Below, piece by piece: positions 44,269-54,448 of a DNA stretch of 64,000 nucleotides. The notes beneath the pieces are model-generated. The model saw only the letters and a list, made by a program, of their open reading frames with translations, did not search any database and was not told where the DNA came from. The stretch comes from Berberis thunbergii. Its lineage: Eukaryota; Streptophyta; Magnoliopsida; Ranunculales; Berberidaceae. The stretch's first letter is position 1; each line of letters starts with the position of its first letter. The stretch is taken from contig QNQO01000671.1 in NCBI GenBank assembly GCA_003290165.1, positions 540,833-604,832 of the forward strand, written 5' to 3'. The position numbers and the translations under genes were made by a program.

Positions 44269-44833
44269 CATGACCCTCGCGCTCTTTCTGGTTGTTGTGA
44301 CAAAATAGATCTGAGATATCAGAGTGACCATTCTTCTCCAATTTCAACTACCATCTTTTCATACAACAACATGCTTTGTTGTCCCTGATGGTCTTGAAAT
44401 TTACATGGCCAGTCATGCTTTACTATTGTTCTCTGATCAACCTTTTTCCATCCTGATGAACCCTAAGGCCATGAAGAACTTTGAATGGGCTATTACCACT
44501 GCTATTAGGGGTTCCAAAATATCCACCATTCCTCTTTTGTCCCTTACTATCTATCTATCCACCTAGTGGTCATAAATTGGTACAAGTCATATCAAGTTAG
44601 GCGCAATGACCTTAACCGAAGGAAGGATGAACCAGAGGCAAAGAGGGCACCCTATAGAGACTTTTTATATGGATTTGAGGAGTTACAATAGGACCTATCT
44701 TGGTATGATGATGATGAGACTGAAGCTAATCGTCCTTTCAAGGAAAAATAATGGTGCCAAAGAGCGAAATAAATGTCCGAAGATTCTTGCACTTTGTATC
44801 CTCTAGAACAAAGGATTTTTTAGCTCTCAAGTG
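44269..44833 (+). other. Unassigned region between Ogre-like LTR and integrase
   Basis: The plus strand keeps codon-like runs (SFHTTTCFVVPDGLEIYMAS, then RRKDEPEAKRAPYRDFLYGF with a stop after). They are antisense to the element, in the place where Tat/Ogre elements may have an antisense ORF. I do not recognise the product. Confidence 0.35.
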
Positions 44834-44841
44834 ATCTCAAT
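44834..44841. repeat. 8-bp target duplication ATCTCAAT, left copy
   Basis: It is repeated exactly at 45846-45853. Confidence 0.93.
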
Positions 44842-45845
44842 TAGGGATGGCAACGGGGCGGATTGGGGCGGATTTGAGCAAATCCATCCCCGATCCGCCA
44901 GGAATAACGGATCCCCGATCCACCCCGCAAATCCGTTATACAATTTTTATCAAAAACCATAACCGCCCCGTGCGGATTGGCGGATATCTGCCCCGCCCCG
45001 CCAATCCGTTTCCGATTATCCATCGAGATTATAACAAAAATTACAAACAGAAACAAACATCCATACAAATATCATAAAAAAATTACAAATAAATTACAAT
45101 GAATCCATACGAAAATTAAAACAAAAAATAAAATAAAATTCGATATCTGATATCTTGATCTGAAAAAAAAAAAATTCGAACTGATCTGAAATCTGAGAGA
45201 TGAAAGGAGGGGCGCTCGTGATCTATTCGAACTGATAGATCAAGATTTCAGATCTGAGATCTTGATCTCGATTTCAGATCTGAGATCTTGATCTCAAATC
45301 TGAAATGCTTCTTGGGAGTTCGCCCTTTCGCTGTTTTGAGGGAGAAGAAGGGACTCTTCGCGGCGGCCTTTGCTGTTTTGAGGGAGAAGAAGGGCCGAAG
45401 GGACCCTTCGCGACCTTCGCTGTGACGAAGGAGACTGGAGACGAGAGAGAGAGGAGTAGGAGGAAGACTGGAGACGAGAGAGAGAAGCGGGAGTTGGGAG
45501 ACAGAGAGTCTCTGCTTCTGCTCTTCTCTGCTTCTTTTGCTCTTTTCTGCTATGTGAGAGTTGAAAAACGAAGTGATGAAGTGATTGAGAGAGAGGTGAG
45601 GCAGATGTAGATTTTTTTTTTTTTTTTTTTTAGCATTTAAAGGGTGAGGGTGTTTTTGTAATATCAACACTTAAACGGATATCCGCGGGGCGGATATGGA
45701 CAAATCCGTAACCGCCCCGAATACTTAATGGATATTGTTTGGATATCCGTATCCGCCCCAAAATCCGTTTAAGCATATCCAAAACCGCCCCAACCGGATT
45801 GGGTGGGGCGGATATCCGTGAAAATCCGCCCCACTGCCATCCCTA
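44842..45845. mobile_element. Non-autonomous hAT, copy 1 of a family (1004 bp)
   Basis: Its ends are TAGGGATGGCAACGGGG and, read inward from the right, TAGGGATGGCAGTGGGG. A perfect 8-bp duplication flanks it. Subterminal zones of about 170 bp are full of GGGGCGGAT and ATCCGCCCC in both orientations. The middle has GATC-rich and purine-rich tracts and a T run at 45612. It has no transposase. Its sister copy is at 52898-54087. Confidence 0.94.
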
Positions 45846-45853
45846 ATCTCAAT
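45846..45853. repeat. 8-bp target duplication ATCTCAAT, right copy
   Basis: An exact copy of 44834-44841. Confidence 0.93.
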
Positions 45854-46109
45854 ACTGAAGGTGCGTTCAATGATTATTTCTGGATAGAGTTCCATCATCT
45901 TGCCACTTATGTATAGCCTCATTTTTACATCTCTTAAGAGAAACCTCAACTATTCGAATGGTTTTATTTAATTCTGAACCAATGCACCTTTTGTTATTTT
46001 GTTTCTGACAGGTATTTATTTCTTTTGGAATTCATTGCATTTAACTCCACTATGTTCAATTAGTTGGTACTTTTATTACCAATTTTGCTCATTACTCTAG
46101 TCATGTTAC

Positions 46110-47382
46110 AACATTTAAGCTATATTTGTCTGAGTAATGCTTTTCCCAAATAGTAGGTACATAAGGCTTGAGAAATCTACCAGTGATCTTCTTTGGGTGA
46201 ATGCACCCATTTTGATGTTTCAAATGATACCATCCCTTGTTTAGGACTTTATGTATTTCGAAATGACCTTCCCACTTGGGAGGCCATTTACCTAACTTTG
46301 GATTTTTTTTTGTTCCTAAAGGTAATATACTTTTCCAAACTAACTCTCCTTCATCAAAAGACCAATACTAGACCTTATTGTTGCAATATTCAACCATTTT
46401 TTTTCTTTTGCTTTCAATCTGATTTAAGGCTTGTCACATATGTTTTGCTAGGTTATATAATTCTAACAAATGGCATGTTGATATTCATCTAACGGCATTT
46501 TTTTTTGTTTCAATACTCTCAGAGATTGAAGGTCCGCTTCCACAGGTAAGAAAACATCATGACCATAGGTCAATGCATATGGTGTTGTCCCTGTGTTTGA
46601 CCTCTTAGTGATCCTATAAGCCCATAAGACTTCAGGCAACAGATTGTGCGAATCCCTAGGGTTATTTTGAGTGACCTTAGCAATCGCGTCCTTGATGATT
46701 TTGATAGTAGATTTTGCCAGCCCATTTGATTGTGCATAGGTTGCAAATTTTGTAAGAGTAATGTCATGTTTATTTGAAAAGTATTCAAGGTGACTACTTT
46801 CAAATATTGATGCATTATCCGTCGCAGTGGTTTGTGGTGACTCAAATCCGTAGACTACATTTATAAAGAACTCTAAAACTTCCTCAGTCCCCATATTTTA
46901 TTTTTTAAAGGTTTGGCTTCCACCCATTTGGTGAAATAATCAGTTGCCAATATTAAAAACCTATGTTGCTTTCAATATAGAGGATAGATTTTTCCTATCA
47001 TATACACTGCCCATCCTCTAAAATGCCACGGCTTGATGTTGTATTGCATGCCAACATGTGCTAAACAAAGGCCATGTTTTTGACACCCCACACATCATCT
47101 GGCATAATTTATGCAATCTTTCAGCATTGTAGGCCAATAGTACCCATGCCTCCGTAGGATCCAACTGATTTTGTTACCTGATTGGTGTAGGCAATAAACC
47201 CCTTCATGAACATGTTTGATAGCTTCCAGGCCTTTCTCTTTTATTAAACATTTCTGCAAAAGTCCATCCATACTCCTAAATAGAGTCGCATCCAACATCA
47301 CATATTTTAGTGAGTGTAACTTGATCTTCTTGTTAGCTATCTCTTCAGGACTCTTGAGGTATTCTGTTATTAGTTGTTCCAA
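46110..47382 (-). pseudogene. Integrase of Ogre-like element
   Basis: The N-terminal part (47382-47095) contains KCLIKEKGLEAIKHVHEGVY, HQSGNKISWILRRHGYYWPT and ML..C, the zinc-binding domain. The core (46894-46463) has TATDNASIFESSHLEYF (second Asp) and YAQSNGLAKSTIKIIKDAIA, where the catalytic Glu (normally NGQxEATNK) is replaced by Lys. It then has LLPEVLWAYRITKRSNTGTT and TYGHDVFLPVE. The C-terminal part (46350-46110) has GELVWKSILP and WEGHFEIHKVLNKGWYHL. It is inactive by frame changes and by the Glu-to-Lys change. Confidence 0.87.
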
Positions 47383-47479
47383 TAATCTCCATGGTCGATT
47401 ACATTGATTGCTATGTTGCTAGAAATTGCAGGTCTTTTGGTTGCTGGTTGTATTAACCTTATATGAGATGAACAAATCT

Positions 47480-48300
47480 TATATCTTTTTTTTTTTTTTG
47501 AAAGGCGAGCATGCCGCCGGTGGGTTCTTAAGTAAGGTGTACTTCATTACTTACAACTTGATGCCTTTAGAGCCATCTCATCTGCTTCAATGTTCATGAA
47601 TCTGGGTAAGTATGTCAAAATAGGTTTCAATATTGATAGAACATTTAAGCTTATGTCATAATAGGGGTCTTAGTGACATGCTATTGCATTGGTACTCTCA
47701 TGTTATTTTTTATGACAAGTTGGAAATCCCCATAGATTGCTACGTCTTTAGAGGATCATCAATATTTCTAATCCAATCAATAATACTTCATATTCAGCTT
47801 AAATGTTGATACTACTGTCACAGCCTGGTTCGAAACCATGCTTGGACCTCATTCCTTCTGGTGATTCAATTATTACTCCCAGACAAGCAACATTATTGGT
47901 CATGGATCCATCAAACCACATCTTCCATGGTGGAAAAGTAACTTATCCAGTAGTTGTGTTTAACTCATCATCATCATCGATTGGATGATCAAATAGAAAA
48001 TTGGCTAAAGCCTCTACCTTTACTGTTTTTTCAGGAACATATTCTAAAAAATATTCAGACATAGCCAACAACCCTTTCCCAACCCTATTTCTCAAAATGG
48101 GTCATGTTAACATATACTTGATAACATAAGTTTGAGCAATAACTAGGACTGTTTTAACCAATAAGTAATATCTTAATTTACTATAAGCATAGTAATGTAT
48201 CAAATACAATTTCTTAATAGTTGAGGACTTGCATTCATGCACATTTAAAATCTATTAATGTAATATGTTGCTTATTGTCTATTTTCATCATTGTCTTGGC
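47480..48300 (-). pseudogene. RNase H region of Ogre-like element
   Basis: Highly degenerate. Around 47960-47780 the minus strand keeps traces such as WKMWFDGSMTNN and GVIIESPEG, equivalent to the WTLYFDGS and GVVLISPEG blocks of Tat archaeal-type RNase H. A T run at 47489-47503 followed by GAAAGGCGAGCATGCCGCC may be the poly(A) end of a small inverted retroposon inserted here. Confidence 0.55.
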
Positions 48301-48499
48301 CCAATAAAACTCCTATAGAAGCATATGCTAGGAAACATGAATCTTCAGAGTTCTGTTTTCTTTAGGTGGCATGAGTATTGGGGGATTGTATAGGTAATAC
48401 TTCAAAGCTTGAAAAGGCACTTGGTGCTCCTCTTTTTATTCCAATTCCTGGTTCTCCTTGAGCTTCAAAAAGTGAACATATAGTTTTTATTTTTTTTAT

Positions 48500-49240
48500 T
48501 TTTCATATTGTATTAGATATGAATCTTCTAAGGAAATTGACTTGACCTAGAAATCTTTGCATTTCTTTTTTGGTTTTTGGAGGTTTAGCTTCCATGATAG
48601 CTTTGGTTTTATTATTATCTACTTATATTCCCTTTTTATGAACCAATTAACCTACAAATTTACCAGCTTAAACACCATAAGCACATTTCATGGGATTCAA
48701 CTTCAATTTATAAAATCTCATCCGTTCAAAAGCTTTTCAAGTGTTCTAAATGTTAACTGAATGATTGTTCACCAATTTGACATCAATATAACATTCTAGA
48801 AATGAGATAAGAGATCATGAAATATAGTGTTCATAGCTCTTTGATAAGTGGCCCCTGTATTCGTAAGTCTGAAAGGTATTTTTACCCATTTACAGGTTCA
48901 CAAATTTCCTGGACATTTGAAGGTAGTTTTGTGCATGGTTTTCTTAACTATGCATATTTGATTATAACCTGACTGTCCATGCATCATAGAAAATATGGTA
49001 TTACTTGCTGACCCATCTACTAGGAAGTCAACTATGGGTACTCATCTTTGGGTGTTGTTGCATTAAGATTTCTGAAATCTATGTAGATTCCGAGTTTCTC
49101 TTTTTTTATTGTTTTTACTTCTTGAAATTCTTCCATTTTGTCAAATTCTTCATGTATGTAATCAACCCAATTAATGTCGCCATTTTGTTGCAGTATGGCA
49201 TTTATTTCAAATCTTTGTAATCCCTTCTCCCACCCCAAAT
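48500..49240 (-). pseudogene. Reverse transcriptase of Ogre-like element
   Basis: 49238-49032 has EFQEVKTIKKEKLGIYIDFR and NLNATTPKDEYP. After a frame change comes MPIVDLLVD with a recognisable GQSGYNQI and then TNTGATYQRAMNTIF (about 48870-48800). These match the Ogre/Tat RT order (VDFRDLN, SPKDDFPLPHID, FSGYNQI, NAGATYQRAM). The YxDD block is destroyed. Confidence 0.78.
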
Positions 49241-49420
49241 GTCGCTAGCAGGGTTCAAATCGTGGACCTGTGATTCCATCCGCCACAGGCATACCACCAA
49301 GCTGGTAGTCTATTGGCTTTCAAATTCTATGAATTTGTCCAAAACCAATTGCATGGTTCCAAAACCAAATTCTATGAATCCCGCCACAGGCATACCACCA
49401 AGTTACTTCATTTGTCACTT
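49239..49420. repeat. About 100-bp duplication with tRNA-like B-box phrase
   Basis: CCGCCACAGGCATACCACCA occurs at about 49280 and 49382. CAAATTCTATGAAT also occurs twice. GGTTCAAATCGTGGACC near 49254 resembles a pol III B box. It interrupts the RT upstream of the DFRNLN block. It could be a SINE fragment, but ends and tail are not defined. Confidence 0.4.
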
Positions 49421-50075
49421 ATATAAATAGGATTTATGTTATCATGGAAGAGTCTAGCATCTACACAATTTGAACTTACATGAAATGGTCGAGGATCTGC
49501 ATGTACTTCCTCGATATCTCATCCCTTCTTTAGAATTAACAATGTTTGATGCATGGAGGATGGAATACACAAATTAGCATGAATCCCATTTTTGCCTAAT
49601 AAAGGAGAAAATTTTGGTGCACCATCTATGACAAAGAATGTTGTAACTGAATGGTTACTTCTAAAAGTTATGTCTAATGGCACGATTCCTTTGGCCATCT
49701 ATTTATCTCTAGTAAAACTAGAAATACTGATTCTGGTTGTTAATAACTTGGCATTTGGCTTGTTAATTCTCTTAAATATATTAGTAGTAATGATGTTCAA
49801 TGAGGCACACTAACACTCTGTTTATGAGTTTTCCTTTGAACCAAGCTTTGATAAATAAGGTTTGATATATTTCACAATTTCTTGAGTTGGTTCTTCAAAA
49901 ATATAAGGTATGCCAATAAAAGTGAAACAAAATTATGCAGTACTCACCTCTTCAATCTCATTCAACCAAATTTCCAAATCATCTGGGCTGCTAGGGTTGT
50001 TATCCATCTCTTTATTTTACTTGGCAACAAAGCTCATAGGCAAAGTGAAACCATGTTCAATGCCACATCTTGAGG
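49421..50075 (-). other. Degenerate protease/RT linker of Ogre-like element
   Basis: The position corresponds to the protease and protease-RT linker. I see no clear DTG-type block; several stops in every frame. Confidence 0.4.
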
Positions 50076-50436
50076 TTAATTTCCTAACTGAATTACATGA
50101 CTGCTCATTTTCCCATCAATAAGCATATCTTGAAGTAGATCAACTTGTAGCTTTATATTGATATCTTCCTCCCTTTTTACAGGCTTTTTGTCTTCTTCCA
50201 TGCTATCTGTAATAAATCTTGGATTTGGTTTATTAGAAACAGACTGCATAAAGGGCATTTCCTTTGGATTTTCCTCTTATAAGTTCTTGGAAGACTGAAT
50301 CAAGAGTAGGAGACCTCCGTTCTCTGACATTCCATTCACCCATTGGAATTGGAATTGGAATTGACTTTGGCTTCACAAACTTGGGTTTATCCTTGATACA
50401 CAATGCTTGCATGCTTTGAACTACCCGTGGATCCAT
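50076..50436 (-). pseudogene. Gag-protease linker of Ogre-like element
   Basis: Two frames (50436-50233 and 50258-50076): MDPRVVQSMQALCIKDKPKF, SPTLDSVFQELIRGKSKG and REEDINIKLQVDLLQDMLID. The order fits the poorly conserved region between gag and protease. The role is unknown. Confidence 0.45.
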
Positions 50437-50699
50437 CCACTACTAAGCCTTTGGTAGGGTGTTTTTGAAACTCCAGAACTACTAGTCAAGGTCTTCTTGC
50501 CTTAGGTTTTGCTCCATTTTAGCTTTATACTGTCTAGGCCAGCAGAGATCTTTTAGAGATGAGGTTGTTCAACCCAGTTCCTCTAGACATAATCAACTGT
50601 TGTTCTTTAGCCTTTACTTTCTTGTGACTTCCTTCTCCTGGAAGCTCACAGCCACAAGCTATATATTAGTACTGAACACAAATGGTGGGTTCTTTTGAA

Positions 50700-51519
50700 T
50701 ACTCCTTTGCTTTGTTGGTGATTAATTTACATTACCAACATTCACAATCATCTCATTGACTGTTGAAAATGGATTTTTATCAACTCCCATTGTTGAATCT
50801 GTAACCTGGAGCTTCTCCTTTTTCAGCAGTTCTTGAATTTTGTCTCTAAAAACAGAACATTTATTTGCAAAGTAAGACTAAGAATTATGCCATGTACTTT
50901 CTAAGTCTTTTTCTAGGCAATTTGACTTATTTTGGAAGCTTTAACACTTTTCTCTCCAATTGTTTTAATACTTGTCTGGGTTGGGCAGTAGGAGCAGGAA
51001 TTTATGAAATAGACGGTTGGTTATGTTGTGTTTGAAATCCATCGGTTTGTTGTATACATTGAATTGTAAACTGATATGTAGATTGTGCATTTGCAGTTAA
51101 TGTCTGGTGCAAATGTTGGAATTGCACAACATTTGCATAGATATTGGTGTTACTGTTAGTCTGTTCATGTTGCTATGATCATTGTTTCGAGTATTATCCA
51201 AGGGTATAGTCGATTGATCCAATTTTTGGTTCAATGAAGTCACCATTGTTCTTATATCACGCATCATGTCTCCAACATGATCGATTTAACCGTCTGATAG
51301 ATTTTCCCGTGCAGTCCTAATTTTTTTCTCTCCTAATTTTTTTATTATCTCTGAACCTCGACTAGGTTCACTCTCATGGTTTCCATAATTGCAAACATTG
51401 TCCCTAGTGTCAGGAACATGCATTGTGTTTTGGTTTTCGTTATTGTCAACCATTAGTTTTTCTCTACCCTCCGTGAGAATGGCTTCATCATTCATTCGTC
51501 TCGTTCCAACCATTATCAA
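50700..51519 (-). pseudogene. Gag of Ogre-like element
   Basis: A start region at 51519 (MIMVGTRRMNDEAILTEGRE, 77 codons) is followed by VGDMMRDIRTMVTSLNQKLD. The C-terminal part near 50880-50730 has CSVFRDKIQELLKKEKLQV, then DKNPF, equivalent to the CxxFKxKVQELIDxGxLxF...VKTNP block of Ogre. The large middle part of gag is missing, so it is internally deleted. Confidence 0.62.
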
Positions 51520-51539
51520 TGATCAAAACAAATCCGAAA

Positions 51540-51566
51540 ATGTCACACCGATAGTGCCAAAAAATA
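51540..51566 (-). other. Primer binding region of Ogre-like element
   Basis: On the minus strand TTTTTTGGCACTATCGGTG follows the LTR end. TTTTTGGCG-type starts are typical of Tat/Ogre leaders. I do not assign the tRNA. Confidence 0.5.
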
Positions 51567-52165
51567 TGTTTGGATGAAAAATGATCACTTCAAAATTTTT
51601 AGGGTATGGCAGGAATTCGTATTAGTGGAACTCTAATAGGAATCTGACTTCTCGAAGAACCAGATTATGAGTTCTAATGCCTCAACTGAGATTGAATGTT
51701 TCATGCACATTCACAATGTTTGAAACTTGCGAAGGATATGATGATCATTGAATGAAGGATAACCAAATGTGAAAATAAAATAAAGTGTGAAAATTCTGAA
51801 GGAATATAAATGCAAACCTTGAAAGTAGATTGCAGAAATTACATAATTGAAAAAGACATAAATGATAAAATGTTTCTGATTTGAACTTGAAAAAATGTAC
51901 TTTTGTTGAGAGGTGACTTTATAATATATACAACGGTGTTTGAGTTCTATTTATAAACCCAAACAACAAAACAACTTCCTCATCCACAATTCAAAAACCT
52001 TTAACAAAAATAGGTCCATGACATCAAGCTTTGTGTGGTTGCTAAACTAGGAAATGAAGAAGCCTAAATTAAATTAAACTCATGGGCTTTACGATGTTTA
52101 AGCAGAGCTTCACATGTGATTCTTGGCCCAAATCTAAAATTACAGATTTTAACGTAAACATGACT
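51567..52165 (-). repeat. 5' LTR of Ogre-like element (at least this part)
   Basis: It starts TGTTTGGATG (CA on the minus strand) next to the primer region. A minus-strand TATA box TTTATAAATAGAACTC lies at about 51950. 51942-52164 matches 44040-44268. The far end is unclear. Confidence 0.65.
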
Positions 52166-52491
52166 TCAAATGTAAAACTTGAAAATAAAATATAGGAATG
52201 TAAAAGACAAAAATTAAATAATTGAAAGAGATAAAAGACAATTGAATTGAAATCCTTTGTTGAGGAATGTCTTTCTAATTCGTAAAATAAAGTTTGGGAT
52301 CTATTCATAGATCAGGGTGGTTAAATGAATTTCTCATCCAAAATTTCAAAACCTATAACTAAATGATGACATCATGTCATATTGGGCTTTTGCAAGCTTC
52401 AGGCTATTGGAACCAGTGGACTCCAAATGTTGTATAAGTAGGGGGAATACTTTGCGCATTTGTCTATGGTTTAGGTTGTGGGTCTCGATCT
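52166..52491. repeat. Diverged repeat of the Ogre-like LTR
   Basis: ACTTGAAAATAAAATA...AATTGAAAGAGATAAAAGAC and CTCATCCAAAATTTCAAAACC resemble 51770-52010. It may be a tandem duplication within the LTR or part of a second LTR. From about 52400 onward it is unassigned. Confidence 0.45.
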
Positions 52492-52501
52492 AATTGGAAA
52501 A
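52492..52501. repeat. 10-bp target duplication AATTGGAAAA, left copy
   Basis: It is repeated at 52647-52656. Confidence 0.72.
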
Positions 52502-52646
52502 AGTAAATCTAGGGAGTGAGGAAGGATCCAACATTGCCCACCCTCTTCGAGATGCACATCAGTACCCATCACAAGGAAAATGGGCAGTATTGAGCCCTCC
52601 CTCGCGCTCTCCTTACGCTCCCAGCCCTCGCTCTCTAGAATCAGGG
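52502..52646. mobile_element. MULE-type MITE, 145 bp
   Basis: Imperfect inverted repeat: left arm AGTAAATCTAGGGAGTGAGG, right arm read inward CCCTGATTCTAGAGAGCGAG. Inner arms pair AACATTGCCCA with TGGGCAGTATT. The 10-bp duplication suits Mutator-like elements (9-11 bp). Its ATTCTA...GGGAGTG...GAGG terminus resembles the MITE at 54260-54439. Confidence 0.65.
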
Positions 52647-52656
52647 AATTGGAAAA

Positions 52657-52889
52657 CATTCACATCTAGTCCACACACACGTCTTGTCACATGGCGTACT
52701 CCGTGCTATAAACACTCCTTTGATTGGTTGGTTACGCAAACCCGAGCTACTTATTTGCCCAGAATTTGAGTCCAGGAACCTTTTTTAATATATTCATTTG
52801 TTTTCGAGGGGAGAGGGTTGTTGATTGAATTTTTTATGTTTGTTAGGATCAGATCATTAATTTTGGGGGAGTTATTTTAAAATAAAAAA
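52657..52889. other. Unassigned spacer
   Basis: AT-rich toward the right; no credible frame or repeat seen. Confidence 0.4.
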
Positions 52890-52897
52890 CTTGAGGG
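52890..52897. repeat. 8-bp target duplication, left copy (CTTGAGGG)
   Basis: It matches CTTGTGGG at 54088-54095 with one difference. Confidence 0.83.
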
Positions 52898-53249
52898 TAG
52901 GGATGGCAACGGGATGAATTGGGGCGGATTTAGACAAATCCATCTCCTCCCTTCTGGAGATCACGGATATCCAAATCCGCCCCGAATATCCGTTTACCAT
53001 ATTTTGTAAAATCATCCCCGAGCCGGACGGATTGTTGGATATCCGCCCCGCTCAAAATACCCGAAGAAAAAAAAAACAGATCTCAAATATCGAATCACAA
53101 AATTATAGAAAAACAGATTACAACAGATTATAGATCATTCAGAAATTACAAAAAATTCCAGAAATTACAAGCCATACAAAAATTAACAAAAAATTACAGA
53201 AATTAACAAAAAAATAAAAAATTACAACAAATTCAAAAAAAAATTACAA

Positions 53250-53490
53250 AAAATTCGAGATCTCAGATCTTGAAATCTGATCTGATCAGATCTTGATCTT
53301 GATCAGATCATGGTCAGATCAAATCTTAATCAGTTAGATCAGATCAGATCTTGATCAATCAGAACAGATCTCGATCGGTCAGATCAGATCAAGAATCAGA
53401 TCTCGATTAGATCAAGAATCAGACCTCGATCAGATCAGATCAAGAATCAGATCTTGATCAGATTCAATCTCGGTCTCAGATCTGATCTTG
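53250..53490. repeat. Degenerate GATC-rich array
   Basis: Repeated AGATCAGATC, AGATCTTGATC and GATCAAGAATCAG pieces, more than twenty GATC sites in 240 bases. The equivalent part of copy 1 (45140-45305) has fewer. Ten- to twelve-bp units with many point changes. Confidence 0.82.
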
Positions 53491-53584
53491 ATCTCTGATG
53501 GGGAAGAGGAAGAAACCGCGATAGTATCTTGATCTTGATCTTGCTATTAGTGATCTCTATTCGATTTCCAAACTTCAAATAGAA

Positions 53585-53865
53585 ATCTCTCTGCGAGGGA
53601 GGCAGATCGCGGCGTGAGGGAGCAGGGAGGCAAATCTCTCGCCGGTGACGGCGGTGTGAGGGAGCAGGCAGGGCGGTGTGAAGGAGGGCGACTGGGCGAT
53701 GTGGTGGTGTGCGGTGTGAGGGAGCAGGGAGGGAGATTGCGGTGGCGTGCGGTGTTAGGGAGGGCGACTGGGCGAGGTGGCGTGCGACTGGGCGAGAGGG
53801 AGGGAGCTCGCTTTGGAGACTTCGTGAGAGGCAGAGAGGGAGACGCGGGTGTGAGGGAGAGATCA
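53585..53865 (+). repeat. G-rich purine-biased repeats, possible G-quadruplex
   Basis: GTGTGAGGGAGCAGGGAGG-like units recur at about 53613, 53655, 53717 and later, with runs of GGG spaced a few bases apart. Open frames on both strands here come from the composition and are not genes. Confidence 0.7.
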
Positions 53866-54087
53866 ATAATCTCTTTATATATGGGGGAAGGGTATTGTTG
53901 TAATGTTACATAATAAACGGATATCCGCGGGGCGGATATGGCCAAATCTGTATCCGCTCCGAATAGTGACCGGATATTTTTTGGATACCCGAAACCGTCC
54001 GAAAATCCATTCAGCCATATTCAAAACTGCCCCAAACAGATTGGGTGGGGCAGATATCCGTGAAAATTCCCCCCACTGTCATCCCTA

Positions 54088-54095
54088 CTTGTGGG
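54088..54095. repeat. 8-bp target duplication, right copy (CTTGTGGG)
   Basis: Seven of eight bases match 52890-52897. Confidence 0.83.
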
Positions 54096-54250
54096 TTCTT
54101 CCTTCTTTCTTTTCACTAGACATTTACTCCTTATAATCTAGGACTTTGCACTCAATTTCGCTCACCACTAAATCTGTAGTGGTTAACGGCTGAGTTGCCT
54201 AAACAACTGAATAACACCCGTCCTATCATGAGATACTTATAAAATTATAT

Positions 54251-54259
54251 TTAACGGAA
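54251..54259. repeat. 9-bp target duplication TTAACGGAA, left copy
   Basis: It is repeated exactly at 54440-54448. Confidence 0.88.
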
Positions 54260-54439
54260 CGAAAATTCTAAATGTCAAGGAAGTGGGCGAGGAAAACAGC
54301 CAGGGAGGGAGAGATGGAACCGCCCATCCCTTTGGGATGCGTGCATAAAAAATGACAGCACGCATCCTGAGAGAGATGGACGGTCCCCACCCTCCCTCAC
54401 TGTTTTCCTCGCCCACTCCCTCGACGGGTAGAATGACTC
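54260..54439. mobile_element. MULE-type MITE, 180 bp, near-perfect palindrome
   Basis: The left arm holds ATTCTAAATGTCAAGGAAGT and GGGCGAGGAAAACAG. The right arm read inward holds ATTCTACCCGTCGAGGGAGT and GGGCGAGGAAAACAG. The arms continue to a centre around GGGATGCGTGCATAAAAAAT and CAGCACGCATCC. A perfect 9-bp duplication is the Mutator signature. The transcript would fold into a long hairpin, a common source of small RNAs. Confidence 0.88.
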
Positions 54440-54448
54440 TTAACGGAA
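54440..54448. repeat. 9-bp target duplication TTAACGGAA, right copy
   Basis: An exact copy of 54251-54259. Confidence 0.88.

Larger units (their letters stand above)
44040..52165 (-). mobile_element. Ogre/Tat-type Ty3/gypsy element, decayed, minus strand
   Basis: From right to left: LTR (51567-52165), primer region, gag, protease-linker region, RT (49240-48500), RNase H region, integrase (47382-46110), and partial LTR (44040-44268). The gag tail with CSVFRDKIQELLKKEKLQV and then KNPF, and the integrase end LVWKSILPLGTK...WEGHFEIHKVL, are typical of Ogre/Tat elements. A hAT sits between integrase and the left LTR. No target duplication was found. Confidence 0.72.
52898..54087. mobile_element. 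Non-autonomous hAT, copy 2 of the family (1190 bp)
   Basis: The ends TAGGGATGGCAACGGGA and, inward from the right, TAGGGATGACAGTGGGG match copy 1. The terminal 150-200 bp share the GGGGCGGAT / ATATCCGCCCC motif arrays with copy 1. The interior differs in detail but has the same plan: AT-rich, GATC-rich array, G-rich purine tract. No transposase. The mismatched target duplication makes it look older than copy 1. Confidence 0.92.

Noticed and set aside
53447..53945. Several overlapping frames of 64-139 codons on both strands
   Set aside because: All come from G-rich purine repeats inside a non-autonomous hAT; Pro/Ser or Gly/Arg content only.
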